NCBI GenBank assembly: GCA_964529005.1
Contig: CAZGUH010000014.1
Span: 12,533-76,532 of the forward strand
Direction: 5' to 3'
Length of the DNA stretch: 64,000 nucleotides
DNA from: CAZGUH01 sp964529005
Lineage (GTDB): Bacteria; Actinomycetota; Acidimicrobiia; Acidimicrobiales; Ilumatobacteraceae
Part shown: piece by piece, positions 1 to 8,399 of the stretch
Layout: the number at the start of each line of letters is the position of its first letter
How positions within the stretch are numbered: position 1 is the first letter of the stretch
Notes under the pieces: generated by a model
What the model was told of the DNA's origin: nothing
Databases searched by the model: none
Seen by the model: only the letters and a program-made list of their open reading frames with translations
Position numbers and translations under genes: made by a program

Positions 1-375
1 GCCCTCGCAGAAGGGCAGGCGGGATGGATGCCGTTCGTGCTGGAGCGCCTCGACAGCATCTGGGAGAGGGGAAGGACGTACGAGCGCGATCTGTGGAAGC
101 GAATCCCGGAGCGACCGAGCAGCTACATGCGTCACCGCGTGTACTGCTGTGTCTTCGACGACCTCCACGCCCTCAAGAACCGCCACGAGATCGGCACGCA
201 GCAGCTCATGTTCGAGACCGACTATCCCCACGCCGACTCGACGCACCCCCGCTCTCGAGACGTGGCCGCTCGACTCTGCGAGCAGGCCGGCCTCGACGAC
301 CACGAGACGTGGCGACTGATGCGCGGCAATGCGATCGAATGCTTTCGTCTCGACAGGATGGGAATCGTCGCATGA
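1..375 (+). CDS. Amidohydrolase-family protein, C-terminal part (5' end outside window)
   Basis: The reading frame is open from the first base, so this is the C-terminal piece (about 124 residues) of a longer gene. It resembles the end of the amidohydrolase_2 family (metal-dependent TIM-barrel hydrolases and decarboxylases). The GWMPFVLERLD stretch and the later FETDYPHADS, whose Asp is the usual late metal ligand or catalytic residue, are typical. An ATG at 28 is internal to this frame and is probably not the true start. The stop overlaps the start of the acyl-CoA ligase (ATGA at 372-375), so the two are translationally coupled. A second family member lies at 2079-3251. The substrate is unknown. 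Confidence 0.85.
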   Translation, partial: ALAEGQAGWMPFVLERLDSIWERGRTYERDLWKRIPERPSSYMRHRVYCCVFDDLHALKNRHEIGTQQLMFETDYPHADSTHPRSRDVAARLCEQAGLDDHETWRLMRGNAIECFRLDRMGIVA

Positions 376-1961
376 CAGAAGACCGCACGTCCGTGACGCC
401 GGCGACCCTTCATCGTTCCCGAACGTACGCCGACCTGATCTACGCCGCGATCACACGCTTTTCCGACCGCGCCGCGTTCGAGTACATGGATCGGCAGATC
501 TCGTACGCGGATGTCGAGCGGATCGTCCTGTCGACGATCACCGCCCTGAGGGCACGGGGCCTCGGCCCGGGCGATGGGGTCGCAGTCCTGTGCGGCAGCC
601 GACCGGAAGCGTTCTTCACGCTCGCCGCCGTCGCCGTCGGCGGCTTCCGGTACACGCCGTTGCATGCCGAAGGGTCGGCAGCGGACCACTCCTACGTGCT
701 CGACGACAGCGAGGCCTCGCTCCTCCTCTACGACTCGCCCCGATTCGACGCCCACGTCGAGGAGCTCCTCGGTCGATGCCCGAACCTGCACGCGGCGTCG
801 ATCGACGAGTTCTTTGGCGAGGCGCCCACGTCGTCCGATTGGGGACGCCACGACGTCGCGGCGCTCCTGGAGGAGCGCCGCCTCGACGACATCTGCGTGC
901 TGACCTACACCGGTGGCACGACGGGACGGCCGAAGGGCGTGATGCGATCACAGCGGTGCATGGCGACGAACGCGCTCTACACGGCTCTCGAGTGGGAATG
1001 GCCCGATCCTCTCAGGTTCCTCGTCATGACGCCACTGTCGCACGGGGCCGGGTGGATGGCTCCGGCGATCTTGCTGCGGGGCGGGACGGTCATCACCGGT
1101 CCGTCCTTCGAGGCCCATACGTTCGCCGACCTGCTCGCCGACACGCGGGCGACCTGCACCTTCCTCGTGCCGACGATGATCTACCGCGTCCTCGACGCGC
1201 TTGCGCCGACACGCCGGTTGGCCGGACTCGAGACCGTGATCTACGGCGCGTCGGCGATGTCACCGTCTCGCCTCGCTGAAGCGATCGAGCGCTTCGGACC
1301 AATCTTCATGCAGCTCTACGGGCAAGCAGAGGCTCCGAACCTGATCTCCGTGCTGCGGAAGCACGAACACGTCCTGTCGACCCCTGCGCGCCTCGCCAGC
1401 TGCGGACGACCTGTCGCCTGCGCCGAGGTCCGCCTACTCGACTCGGATGGCCGCGATGTCGCCGACGGGGAGGTGGGCGAGATCTGCGTCCGCGGTCCGA
1501 TCGTGATGGACGGGTACTGGAAGCAGCCCGAGTTGACGGCCGAGGTCTTCCGTGGCGGATGGCTGCACACCGGCGACCTCGCTCACCGCGATGCCGAGGG
1601 ATACCTCACCATCGTGGACCGGGCGAAGGACATGATCGTCACAGGCGGGTTGAACGTCTTCGCACGAGAGGTGGAAGACGTGATCGGCGAGCACCCCGGG
1701 GTCGCGTCCGTCGCCGTGATCGGCGTGCCCGACGACGACTGGGGGGAGGCGGTCAAGGCGGTGGTGGTGCCGCGCGACGGAGCCGAGGTGTCCGCGACGG
1801 ACCTGATCGCGTTCGTGCGCGCTCGCAAAGGGCCGGTGCACGCGCCGAAGTCGGTGGACTTCGTGCCGGCGTTGCCGGTCACCGCCGTGGGAAAGCCGGA
1901 CAAGGTCGCCCTGCGACACCGCTACTGGCCTGCAGACGGAGGTCGCCGGTTCGTCCACTGA
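372..1961 (+). CDS. AMP-dependent acyl-CoA synthetase/ligase
   Basis: This 529-residue protein of the ANL superfamily should activate a carboxylic acid to an acyl-AMP and then an acyl-CoA. The P-loop-like motif TYTGGTTGRPKGV, the YGQAEAP motif, the hinge region GWLHTGDLAHRDAEGY and the C-terminal catalytic Lys in VGKPDK are all present, so the enzyme looks complete. The ATG overlaps the upstream amidohydrolase stop by four bases, and that overlap decides the start against a longer open frame. The context (two amidohydrolases, an aldo/keto reductase, a class II aldolase) suggests CoA activation of an intermediate in a catabolic route. Chain length or aromatic specificity cannot be read from the sequence. 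Confidence 0.9.
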   Translation: MTEDRTSVTPATLHRSRTYADLIYAAITRFSDRAAFEYMDRQISYADVERIVLSTITALRARGLGPGDGVAVLCGSRPEAFFTLAAVAVGGFRYTPLHAEGSAADHSYVLDDSEASLLLYDSPRFDAHVEELLGRCPNLHAASIDEFFGEAPTSSDWGRHDVAALLEERRLDDICVLTYTGGTTGRPKGVMRSQRCMATNALYTALEWEWPDPLRFLVMTPLSHGAGWMAPAILLRGGTVITGPSFEAHTFADLLADTRATCTFLVPTMIYRVLDALAPTRRLAGLETVIYGASAMSPSRLAEAIERFGPIFMQLYGQAEAPNLISVLRKHEHVLSTPARLASCGRPVACAEVRLLDSDGRDVADGEVGEICVRGPIVMDGYWKQPELTAEVFRGGWLHTGDLAHRDAEGYLTIVDRAKDMIVTGGLNVFAREVEDVIGEHPGVASVAVIGVPDDDWGEAVKAVVVPRDGAEVSATDLIAFVRARKGPVHAPKSVDFVPALPVTAVGKPDKVALRHRYWPADGGRRFVH

Positions 1962-1984
1962 CCATTAGCCCACGATTAGCCCCG

Positions 1985-2013
1985 TTGACAGGCTCAGCTA
2001 CCCGGCGAATAAT
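1985..2013 (+). promoter_or_regulatory. Candidate housekeeping promoter for the second amidohydrolase
   Basis: A perfect -35 hexamer TTGACA (1985-1990) is followed by 17 bases and AATAAT (2008-2013) as the -10. It lies about 65 bases before the ATG at 2079, which has an AGGGGG ribosome-binding site six bases upstream. It is the clearest promoter in the first cluster. Confidence 0.55.
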
Positions 2014-2078
2014 GGACGAATTGGAAGCCACAGGCACCAAAGATCCGGCTACCGAAATAATTGGACTAGGGGGTAGCA

Positions 2079-3251
2079 ATGTCGGTCTGCAGTGGACTTC
2101 GCGTCGTCGACACGGACACCCATCTCACCGAACCACCCGATCTGTGGACGAGCCGTATGCCTCGAAAGTGGTTGGCCGAGGCGCCGCGCGTAGAGGTCGA
2201 ACCACGCTCCGGCCGGCCGCGCTGGCGCGTCGGGGACGACTGGCTCATGGCGGTCGGCATGATGAGCTCGGCTGGATGGCGCGAGTTCTACCCGTCCGTC
2301 CCCCCGACGTTCGAGGACATCGACGCGAGCTGCTTCGAACCGGAGGCCCGCGTCCGGTGGATGGACCAGTACGGCATCGACACCCAGATCCTCTATCCGA
2401 ACATCATCGCCTTCGAAGGCCACGGGATCCTCAAGCTCGCCGACGAAGCGCTGCGCATCCAGATCATCCGGGTGTACAACGACTACGTCACCGAGTTCGC
2501 CGCCGCGAAGCCGGGGCGCTTCGTGCCGCTGGCGAGCATGCCCTTCTGGGACGTCGAGGCCTCGATCGCCGAGATGCAACGCTGCGCCGACATGGGTCAT
2601 CGCGGTGTCATCTGGGCCGCGACGCTCGACCGCCACGGTCTCCCGCATCACACCGATCCCTATTGGGACCGTTTCTACGACGCCGCCCAGCATCTCGAGA
2701 TGTCGATCAACTTCCACGTCGGCGTCGGAGCCGTCGACGAAGGGCGCTCGCCAGAAGAGCGGTTCGAGCGGCTCCAGTCGTTCGACCCCGCGTACTACAC
2801 GGGGTTCATCGCACAGGCGTTCATGGGCAACGCCCGAACGATCTGCGACGTGATCATGACCGGGCTCTGTCACCGATTCCCCCGGCTGAACTTCGTGTCG
2901 GTGGAGAGCGGCTTCGGCTATGTGCCGTACCTGATCGAGGGGCTCGACTGGCAATGGCGCAACCTCGACGCCGGCCGCGCCTATCCCGATCGGTTGCTGC
3001 CCAGCGAGTACTTCCGGCGTCAGATCTACGTCATGTACTGGTTCGAACAGACCACCTTGCCGCTGCTCGATCTCTATCCCGACAACGTCATGTTCCAGAC
3101 CGACTTTCCCCATTCGACGAGCCTTTCCCCGGGCCCGGGCTCCGCCTCGCCGTCGCCGCGTGAGCTCGTCGAACGAAACGTCGAACGCTTAGGTCCCGAA
3201 CTGATGGCCAAGGTCCTTCACGCGAACGCCGAGCGCCTCTACCGTCTCTAG
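2079..3251 (+). CDS. Amidohydrolase-family protein (possible decarboxylase)
   Basis: This 390-residue protein is a complete amidohydrolase_2 family member. The N-terminal VDTDTHLTEP carries the DxH-type metal-binding strand. Histidines follow in NFHVGVG and LCHRFP, and VMFQTDFPHSTS supplies the late Asp. The family includes non-oxidative decarboxylases of aromatic acids as well as hydrolases, so the reaction cannot be fixed. The ATG is supported by AGGGGG at good spacing. It is followed 11 bases later by the aldo/keto reductase and is probably cotranscribed with it. Confidence 0.88.
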   Translation: MSVCSGLRVVDTDTHLTEPPDLWTSRMPRKWLAEAPRVEVEPRSGRPRWRVGDDWLMAVGMMSSAGWREFYPSVPPTFEDIDASCFEPEARVRWMDQYGIDTQILYPNIIAFEGHGILKLADEALRIQIIRVYNDYVTEFAAAKPGRFVPLASMPFWDVEASIAEMQRCADMGHRGVIWAATLDRHGLPHHTDPYWDRFYDAAQHLEMSINFHVGVGAVDEGRSPEERFERLQSFDPAYYTGFIAQAFMGNARTICDVIMTGLCHRFPRLNFVSVESGFGYVPYLIEGLDWQWRNLDAGRAYPDRLLPSEYFRRQIYVMYWFEQTTLPLLDLYPDNVMFQTDFPHSTSLSPGPGSASPSPRELVERNVERLGPELMAKVLHANAERLYRL

Positions 3252-3262
3252 GAGCGCGAGAC

Positions 3263-4243
3263 ATGGAACACGTACGACTCGGGAACACGGGCCTGAAGGT
3301 GTCGCGGCTGTGCATGGGCACGATGACCTTCGGATTGCAGTCGTACGAACCGACGGCGATCTCGATCCTCGATCGCGCCCTCGATGCCGGCGTCTCCTTC
3401 CTCGACACCTCGGACATCTATCCCATCGCGAGCACCCTGGAGACGGTCGGGCGCACCGAGGAGATCATCGGCAGGTGGCTGCGCGGTCGGCGTCACCATG
3501 TCATCCTGGCGACGAAGTGCGTCGGACGGACCGGTCCCGAACCATGGAGCCAGGGCTCGTCGCGCAAGCACGTGCTGGACGCGATCGACGCCTCGCTCCG
3601 GCGCCTCGGCACCGATTACGTCGACCTGTATCAGCTCCACCTGGACGACCGCAACACACCGCTGGACGAGACCGTCGACGCGCTCGACGCGGTCGTGCAG
3701 AGCGGTCGTGCTCGATACGTCGGGGTCTCCAACTTCGCCGCCTATCGGGTCGCGCTCGCCGTCGGGCGAGCCGCGTCCCGCACCCGCACCCCCATCGCAT
3801 GTGTTCAGCCGCGGTACAACCTGCTGTCGCGCGAGATCGAGCGAGACCTCATCCCGCTCGTCGAGGAGGTCGGGCTCGGCATGATCACCTACAACCCTCT
3901 CGCCGGCGGCTTGCTCACCGGGAAACACCGAGTGGGGCAGCCGACTCCGGACACGCGTTTCACCCTCGCCGCCGGGGCGGGTGACCGGTACCAAAAGCGC
4001 TACTGGCGCGACGACCAGTTCGAGCTCGTAGACAAGCTGCGGTCGGTGGCCATGGAGGCTGGGCGATCGCTGACGACGATGGCCGTCGCCTGGGTGCTGG
4101 CGAACCCGCTCGTCACGTCGGCGATCATCGGCGCCAGTCGATTGGACCAACTTGCCGACAACCTGGCGGCCGTCGAGCACCCCCTCGATCCCGACCTGAA
4201 GCGCACGCTGGACGAGCTGACGACAGAATCGTTGAAGCGATGA
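3263..4243 (+). CDS. Aldo/keto reductase
   Basis: This 326-residue (alpha/beta)8 NAD(P)H-dependent oxidoreductase begins with the usual LGNTGLKVSRLCMGTMTFG. Catalytic candidates are Asp and Tyr in DTSDIYP (the Tyr is followed by Pro rather than the common Gly), Lys in ILATKCVG and His in YQLHLDD. The C-terminal NADP-binding strand IIGASRLDQLADNL is present. AGGAG sits seven bases before the ATG. It probably reduces or oxidises a carbonyl intermediate of the same pathway as the neighbouring amidohydrolase and acyl-CoA ligase. Confidence 0.9.
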   Translation: MEHVRLGNTGLKVSRLCMGTMTFGLQSYEPTAISILDRALDAGVSFLDTSDIYPIASTLETVGRTEEIIGRWLRGRRHHVILATKCVGRTGPEPWSQGSSRKHVLDAIDASLRRLGTDYVDLYQLHLDDRNTPLDETVDALDAVVQSGRARYVGVSNFAAYRVALAVGRAASRTRTPIACVQPRYNLLSREIERDLIPLVEEVGLGMITYNPLAGGLLTGKHRVGQPTPDTRFTLAAGAGDRYQKRYWRDDQFELVDKLRSVAMEAGRSLTTMAVAWVLANPLVTSAIIGASRLDQLADNLAAVEHPLDPDLKRTLDELTTESLKR

Positions 4244-4286
4244 GCGTCGCATCCGCCTGACTGTTCCATTACAGGACCATTTATCC

Positions 4287-4316
4287 TTGACACGATCGGA
4301 AGTCGTCCCACATACT
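4287..4316 (+). promoter_or_regulatory. Candidate promoter of the ABC importer operon, giving a leaderless mRNA
   Basis: TTGACA at 4287-4292, 18 bases, then CATACT at 4311-4316. A start point about seven bases after the -10 falls on the ATG at 4323, so the first permease could be read from a leaderless transcript. No Shine-Dalgarno sequence precedes that ATG, which fits. Confidence 0.5.
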
Positions 4317-4322
4317 AGTCAA

Positions 4323-5486
4323 ATGGGGGGTCAGCGCGTTTCGCGTACCCAGAGTGGTACAGCCTCCGCAGCGCGGCAGTCCCTCGAAGAGCTGTCTCCT
4401 CCAGGTGCGGAGGCTGCGACCGTGCGAGCCACGTCGACGTCGGCGGCAATGCCGAGCGAGGCGGCCGCCGCCGCGCCGAGCGCGTCGACCCGTCCGCGGC
4501 GGCGCGCCCCCCTCCTGCGCTACGCCGGCTGCAGGGTCCTCCAGGGGATCCCGTTGATCCTCGGGGTGATGTGCCTCAACTTCGTGCTGATCAAGCTGGC
4601 ACCCGGTGATCCCATCGACTACCTGGCGCCCGAAGGGTCGCCCGAGTCGTACCGTCAGGAGATCCGCGAAGAGTTCGGGCTCGACCGCCCGGCCTACGTG
4701 CAGCTCTTCACGTACCTCGGCAAGGTGCTGACCGGCGACCTGGGATTCAGCCTCAGGTTCCGTGAAGACGTGCTGCCGCTCGTGTTCCGTCGCCTCGGCC
4801 CCACCGCGCTGTTGGGCGTCACCGGATTCGTCCTCGGCACGTCCCTCGCGATCGCACTGGCGATCGCGACCGCACGCCGTCCCAACTCCTGGTTCGACCG
4901 TCTCGTGTCGACGTTCGCGGTCGCGGGGTATTCGGTTCCGATCTTCTGGACCGCCCAGGGCCTGCTGCTCGTCTTCGGTCTGCGTCTCGGTTGGCTCCCG
5001 ACGCAGGGGATGCAGTCCGTCCGGGAGGACTATCACGGCCTCGCCAACGTCGTGGACATCCTTCGCCACCTCACGCTCCCCGCGATCGCGTTCAGCATCT
5101 TCCCGCTCGCCGTGACGTATCGGGTGCTGCGGGCAAAGCTCGCCGAGGAGTCGTCGATGGACTACGCCGCGACGGCGCGGGCGAAGGGCGCCGGGGAGAA
5201 CCGGGTCATCGTGCGTCACCTGCTGCCGAACGCGATGCTGCCGGTGATCACCGTCAGCGCCTACAACCTGTCGTTCATGCTGGCCGGCTCCGTCCTGATC
5301 GAGACGGTGTTCGCCTGGCCGGGATTGGGGAGGTTGCTGACCGACGCGCTGTACGCACGGGACTACCAGTTGATCCTCGGGATGTTCATCGTCACGGCGA
5401 CGATCGTGGTCGCCCTGAACATCATCGCCGACGTGCTGTACACGTACATCGATCCACGCGTGAGCCTCGGGAGGGGCCGTGACTGA
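4323..5486 (+). CDS. Peptide/nickel-type ABC transporter permease (DppB family)
   Basis: This inner-membrane permease has about 387 residues from ATG 4323. After an Ala/Ser/Arg-rich cytosolic N-terminal extension of roughly 60 residues come the first membrane helix and the typical FVLIKLAPGDPIDYLAPEG loop. Then follow several membrane segments and the EAA-type coupling loop MDYAATARAKGAGENRVIVRHLLPN that contacts the ATPases. An in-frame TTG at 4287 is part of the -35 box and is unlikely to be the start. The end overlaps the next permease by eight bases. With the following three genes and the lipoprotein at 9971 it forms a complete importer. Confidence 0.9.
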   Translation: MGGQRVSRTQSGTASAARQSLEELSPPGAEAATVRATSTSAAMPSEAAAAAPSASTRPRRRAPLLRYAGCRVLQGIPLILGVMCLNFVLIKLAPGDPIDYLAPEGSPESYRQEIREEFGLDRPAYVQLFTYLGKVLTGDLGFSLRFREDVLPLVFRRLGPTALLGVTGFVLGTSLAIALAIATARRPNSWFDRLVSTFAVAGYSVPIFWTAQGLLLVFGLRLGWLPTQGMQSVREDYHGLANVVDILRHLTLPAIAFSIFPLAVTYRVLRAKLAEESSMDYAATARAKGAGENRVIVRHLLPNAMLPVITVSAYNLSFMLAGSVLIETVFAWPGLGRLLTDALYARDYQLILGMFIVTATIVVALNIIADVLYTYIDPRVSLGRGRD

Positions 5487-6354
5487 CGTCCCGGCCACCC
5501 TGACACCGCCTCGGCAGAGCCGGGCTGCCTCGGGCTTCCGGCGCGCCCTGGCCGATCCGACCGCCGTGGTCGCCGGGCTGGCGCTACTCGTCATCGTGTT
5601 GGCAGCGATCTTCGCCGGGGCGATCACCCCGTACGAACCCAAGGACATCGGCGCCGGCCGGCCGTTGACGGGTCCGGGAAGCTCGCACTGGTTCGGCACG
5701 GACGAGCTCGGACGTGACGTGTTCAGCCGTGTCCTCCAAGGCCTGCGGGTGTCTCTCTCCGTCGCCCTCCTGTCGTCGGCGCTGGCGACGATCGTCGGGG
5801 TGGCGGTGGGCGTCGTCGCCGGCTCCCTGGGAGGGTTCGTCGACGACATCCTGATGCGTGTCACGGAGGCCGCGATGATCATCCCGCGCTTCGTGCTCGC
5901 CCTCGTCATGGTCGCCTTCTTCGGGGCCAGCACGCGCAACCTGATCCTCGTCATCGGCCTGCTGAGCTGGCCGCTGCAAGCTCGCGTCGTGCGTGCCGAG
6001 GTGCTCTCGGTGCGGCAGCGACAGTTCGTCCAGGCCGCGCGCCTCGCCGGCGCGGGCCGCCTCTCGATCCTCTGCCGCGAGATCGCGCCGAACGTGCTCG
6101 GCGTCATCATCGTGACCGCCACGTTGGTGGTCGGTCAGACCATCCTCGTCGAAGCCGGACTGAGCTACCTCGGCCTCGGCGACCCGAACGCCGTCAGCCT
6201 CGGTCTGATGTTGCAACAGGCGCAAGGGATCATGCGATCGGCGTGGTGGTCGGCGATCTTCCCCGGTCTCGCCGTGTTCGTCGCCGTTTTGGCGACGAAT
6301 CTCCTCGGCGATTCGCTCAGCGAGATCCTCAACCCACGCGGGCAAGGAGCGTAG
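5479..6354 (+). CDS. Peptide/nickel-type ABC transporter permease (DppC family)
   Basis: This 291-residue membrane permease starts at a GTG overlapping the end of the DppB-like gene. The N-terminal membrane segment is followed by the family signature HWFGTDELGRDVFSRVLQG, the permease core, and the coupling loop QFVQAARLAGAGRLSILCREI. It pairs with the upstream permease to form the translocation channel. The order permease-permease-ATPase-ATPase is the classic dipeptide/oligopeptide arrangement. The transported solute is unknown. Confidence 0.93.
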   Translation: MTDVPATLTPPRQSRAASGFRRALADPTAVVAGLALLVIVLAAIFAGAITPYEPKDIGAGRPLTGPGSSHWFGTDELGRDVFSRVLQGLRVSLSVALLSSALATIVGVAVGVVAGSLGGFVDDILMRVTEAAMIIPRFVLALVMVAFFGASTRNLILVIGLLSWPLQARVVRAEVLSVRQRQFVQAARLAGAGRLSILCREIAPNVLGVIIVTATLVVGQTILVEAGLSYLGLGDPNAVSLGLMLQQAQGIMRSAWWSAIFPGLAVFVAVLATNLLGDSLSEILNPRGQGA

Positions 6355-6357
6355 TTC

Positions 6358-7356
6358 GTGCAGGCGAAGGCGCCGCCTGAAGTCGACGACGTGCTGCGCG
6401 TCAGCGGCTTGGTGACCGAGATCCCGACCCGGCGTGGTGTCGTGCGGGCGGTCGACGACGTCTCGCTCACGGTCCGCCGCGGCGAGGCCGTCGCTCTCGT
6501 CGGCGAATCCGGCTGCGGCAAGACGATGACCGCCCTCAGCCTTCTTCGGCTCCTCCCCCGCCCGGGTCGGGTCGTCTCGGGAGAGGTCGTCTTCGAGGGA
6601 CGCGACCTGGTACCCCTGCGATCGCGCGATCTCGCCGCGGTTCGTGGACGCGACATCGGAATGATCTTCCAGGATCCGATGACGTTCCTCAACCCGATCA
6701 TGCCGATCGGCGAGCAGGTCGCCGAGACCTTGGTCCTCCACTACGGCACGTCGAAGCGAGCCGCGATCGAGGCCGCGACCGAGGCGCTCAGAGCGGTGCG
6801 GATCGCGTCCCCCGAGCGCGTGGCGCACGCCTACCCGCACCAGCTGAGCGGAGGCATGCGCCAGCGCGTGCTGATCGCCATGGCGACGATCGCTCGGCCG
6901 ACCCTACTCATCGCCGACGAGCCCACGACGGCGCTCGACGTGACGATCCAAGCCCAGGTGATGAACATCCTCGCCGACCTGCGCGAGCAACTGGGCAGCG
7001 CGATGTTGTTGATCACGCACGACCTCGGGCTCGTCTCGGAGTACTGCGACCGCGTCTACGTCATGTACGCGGGCCGGATCGTCGAGGAAGCGACGGTGCG
7101 TGAGTTCTTCCGCGAGCCGCGCCATCCGTACTCGGCCGCGTTGCTCCGCAGCACCCTGAGCATCGACAAGCGGCCCGACCGGATCCATGGCATCTCAGGA
7201 CACCCACCGAGCCTGATCTCACCGCCGCGCGGGTGCAGGTTCCACGCCCGCTGCGAGCTCGCGTTCGATCGCTGCCACGAGAAGGAGCCGGACCTCTTCG
7301 ACGTGGGGCATCGTCGCGTCTCACGCTGCTGGCTCTGCGAGGAGGGAGCGCGATGA
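6358..7356 (+). CDS. Peptide/nickel-type ABC transporter ATP-binding protein (OppD/DppD type)
   Basis: This 332-residue ATPase starts at a GTG three bases after the permease stop. Walker A is GESGCGKTMTALS, the signature is LSGGMRQRVLIAMA, Walker B is LLIADEPTTALDV and the switch His is in LLITHDLG. The C-terminal oligopeptide-transporter domain carries the Cys motif GCRFHARCELAFDRC, which in relatives binds an iron-sulfur cluster. It overlaps the next ATPase by four bases. Confidence 0.93.
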   Translation: MQAKAPPEVDDVLRVSGLVTEIPTRRGVVRAVDDVSLTVRRGEAVALVGESGCGKTMTALSLLRLLPRPGRVVSGEVVFEGRDLVPLRSRDLAAVRGRDIGMIFQDPMTFLNPIMPIGEQVAETLVLHYGTSKRAAIEAATEALRAVRIASPERVAHAYPHQLSGGMRQRVLIAMATIARPTLLIADEPTTALDVTIQAQVMNILADLREQLGSAMLLITHDLGLVSEYCDRVYVMYAGRIVEEATVREFFREPRHPYSAALLRSTLSIDKRPDRIHGISGHPPSLISPPRGCRFHARCELAFDRCHEKEPDLFDVGHRRVSRCWLCEEGAR

Positions 7357-8399
7357 GCGAGCTCCTTCGGGTCGACGAGCTCGACGTCCGCTACCGCAGC
7401 GGGCGTCGCTCCGGAGGGCCGGCCGCCGACGTGCAGGCCGTGGCGGGCGTCAGCTTCGCGGTCGAGTCCGGCGAGACGGTCGCGCTCGTCGGCGAGAGCG
7501 GGTGCGGCAAGAGCACGGTCGCCAAGGCGATCGTCGGACTCGTGCGGCCGCACGCGGGGACGATCCGCGTCGACGGCGACGAGGTCGACGTCTCGTCGAG
7601 CCATGCTCAGCGCGCGTTCTCGCGGCACGTGCAGATGATCTTTCAGGATCCGACCGACTCGATGAACCCGCGCAAGACGATCCTCCAGACACTCGCACAG
7701 CCGCTCCGTCACCTGCGCGGGCTTCCAAAGGCGGAGGTGCGGACCGAAGCCGCTCGTCTCCTCGATCGCGTCGAGCTGTCGCCCGGGCACGACTTCATCG
7801 ATCGCTATCCCCACCACCTCAGCGGCGGCCAGCGGCAGCGAGTGGCCATCGCGCGAGCGCTGGCCCCGAACCCGAGGCTGATCGTCGCCGACGAAGCGAT
7901 CAGCGCGCTCGACATCTCGACCCAGGTTCAGATCCTCGCGCTGCTCCGCGAGCTTCAGACCTCCACGGGCGTGTCGTTCCTGTTCATCACACACAACCTC
8001 GGCGCGGTTCGCGCCTTCGCCGACCGCGTTCTCGTGATGTACCTCGGTCGCCTGGTCGAATCGGGTCCGATCGAGCCGATCTTCGAGCACCCGCGCCACC
8101 CGTACACGCACGGCCTGCTCCAGGCGTGCCCGACGATCGGTGACCACGACCTGCCGCTGCGACAGCGTGCACTGCTCAGCGGGGAGGTCCCCTCGCCGGA
8201 GAACCCGCCGGAGGGATGCAGGTTCCGTCCTCGCTGCGTGCACGCCACCGACATCTGCTGGACGATGCCGCCCGCATATCCCGTCGGAGCGGGTCACGGG
8301 TCGTGGTGCCATCACCACGACCGGGTCCCTCCGCTCCGGACGACGACCGGGGCCGAACCGACCGCCGTGACCATCGGCAGCGCGAGGAGGAACGCATGA
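7353..8399 (+). CDS. Peptide/nickel-type ABC transporter ATP-binding protein (OppF/DppF type)
   Basis: This 348-residue second ATPase starts at ATG 7353 in an ATGA overlap with the first. Walker A GESGCGKSTVAK, signature LSGGQRQRVAIARA and the His switch LFITHNLG are intact. Walker B reads LIVADEAISALD, with Ala in place of the usual Pro but with the Asp-Glu pair kept. The C-terminal Cys motif GCRFRPRCVHATDIC is present. It overlaps the dipeptidase-like gene by four bases. Confidence 0.93.
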   Translation: MSELLRVDELDVRYRSGRRSGGPAADVQAVAGVSFAVESGETVALVGESGCGKSTVAKAIVGLVRPHAGTIRVDGDEVDVSSSHAQRAFSRHVQMIFQDPTDSMNPRKTILQTLAQPLRHLRGLPKAEVRTEAARLLDRVELSPGHDFIDRYPHHLSGGQRQRVAIARALAPNPRLIVADEAISALDISTQVQILALLRELQTSTGVSFLFITHNLGAVRAFADRVLVMYLGRLVESGPIEPIFEHPRHPYTHGLLQACPTIGDHDLPLRQRALLSGEVPSPENPPEGCRFRPRCVHATDICWTMPPAYPVGAGHGSWCHHHDRVPPLRTTTGAEPTAVTIGSARRNA

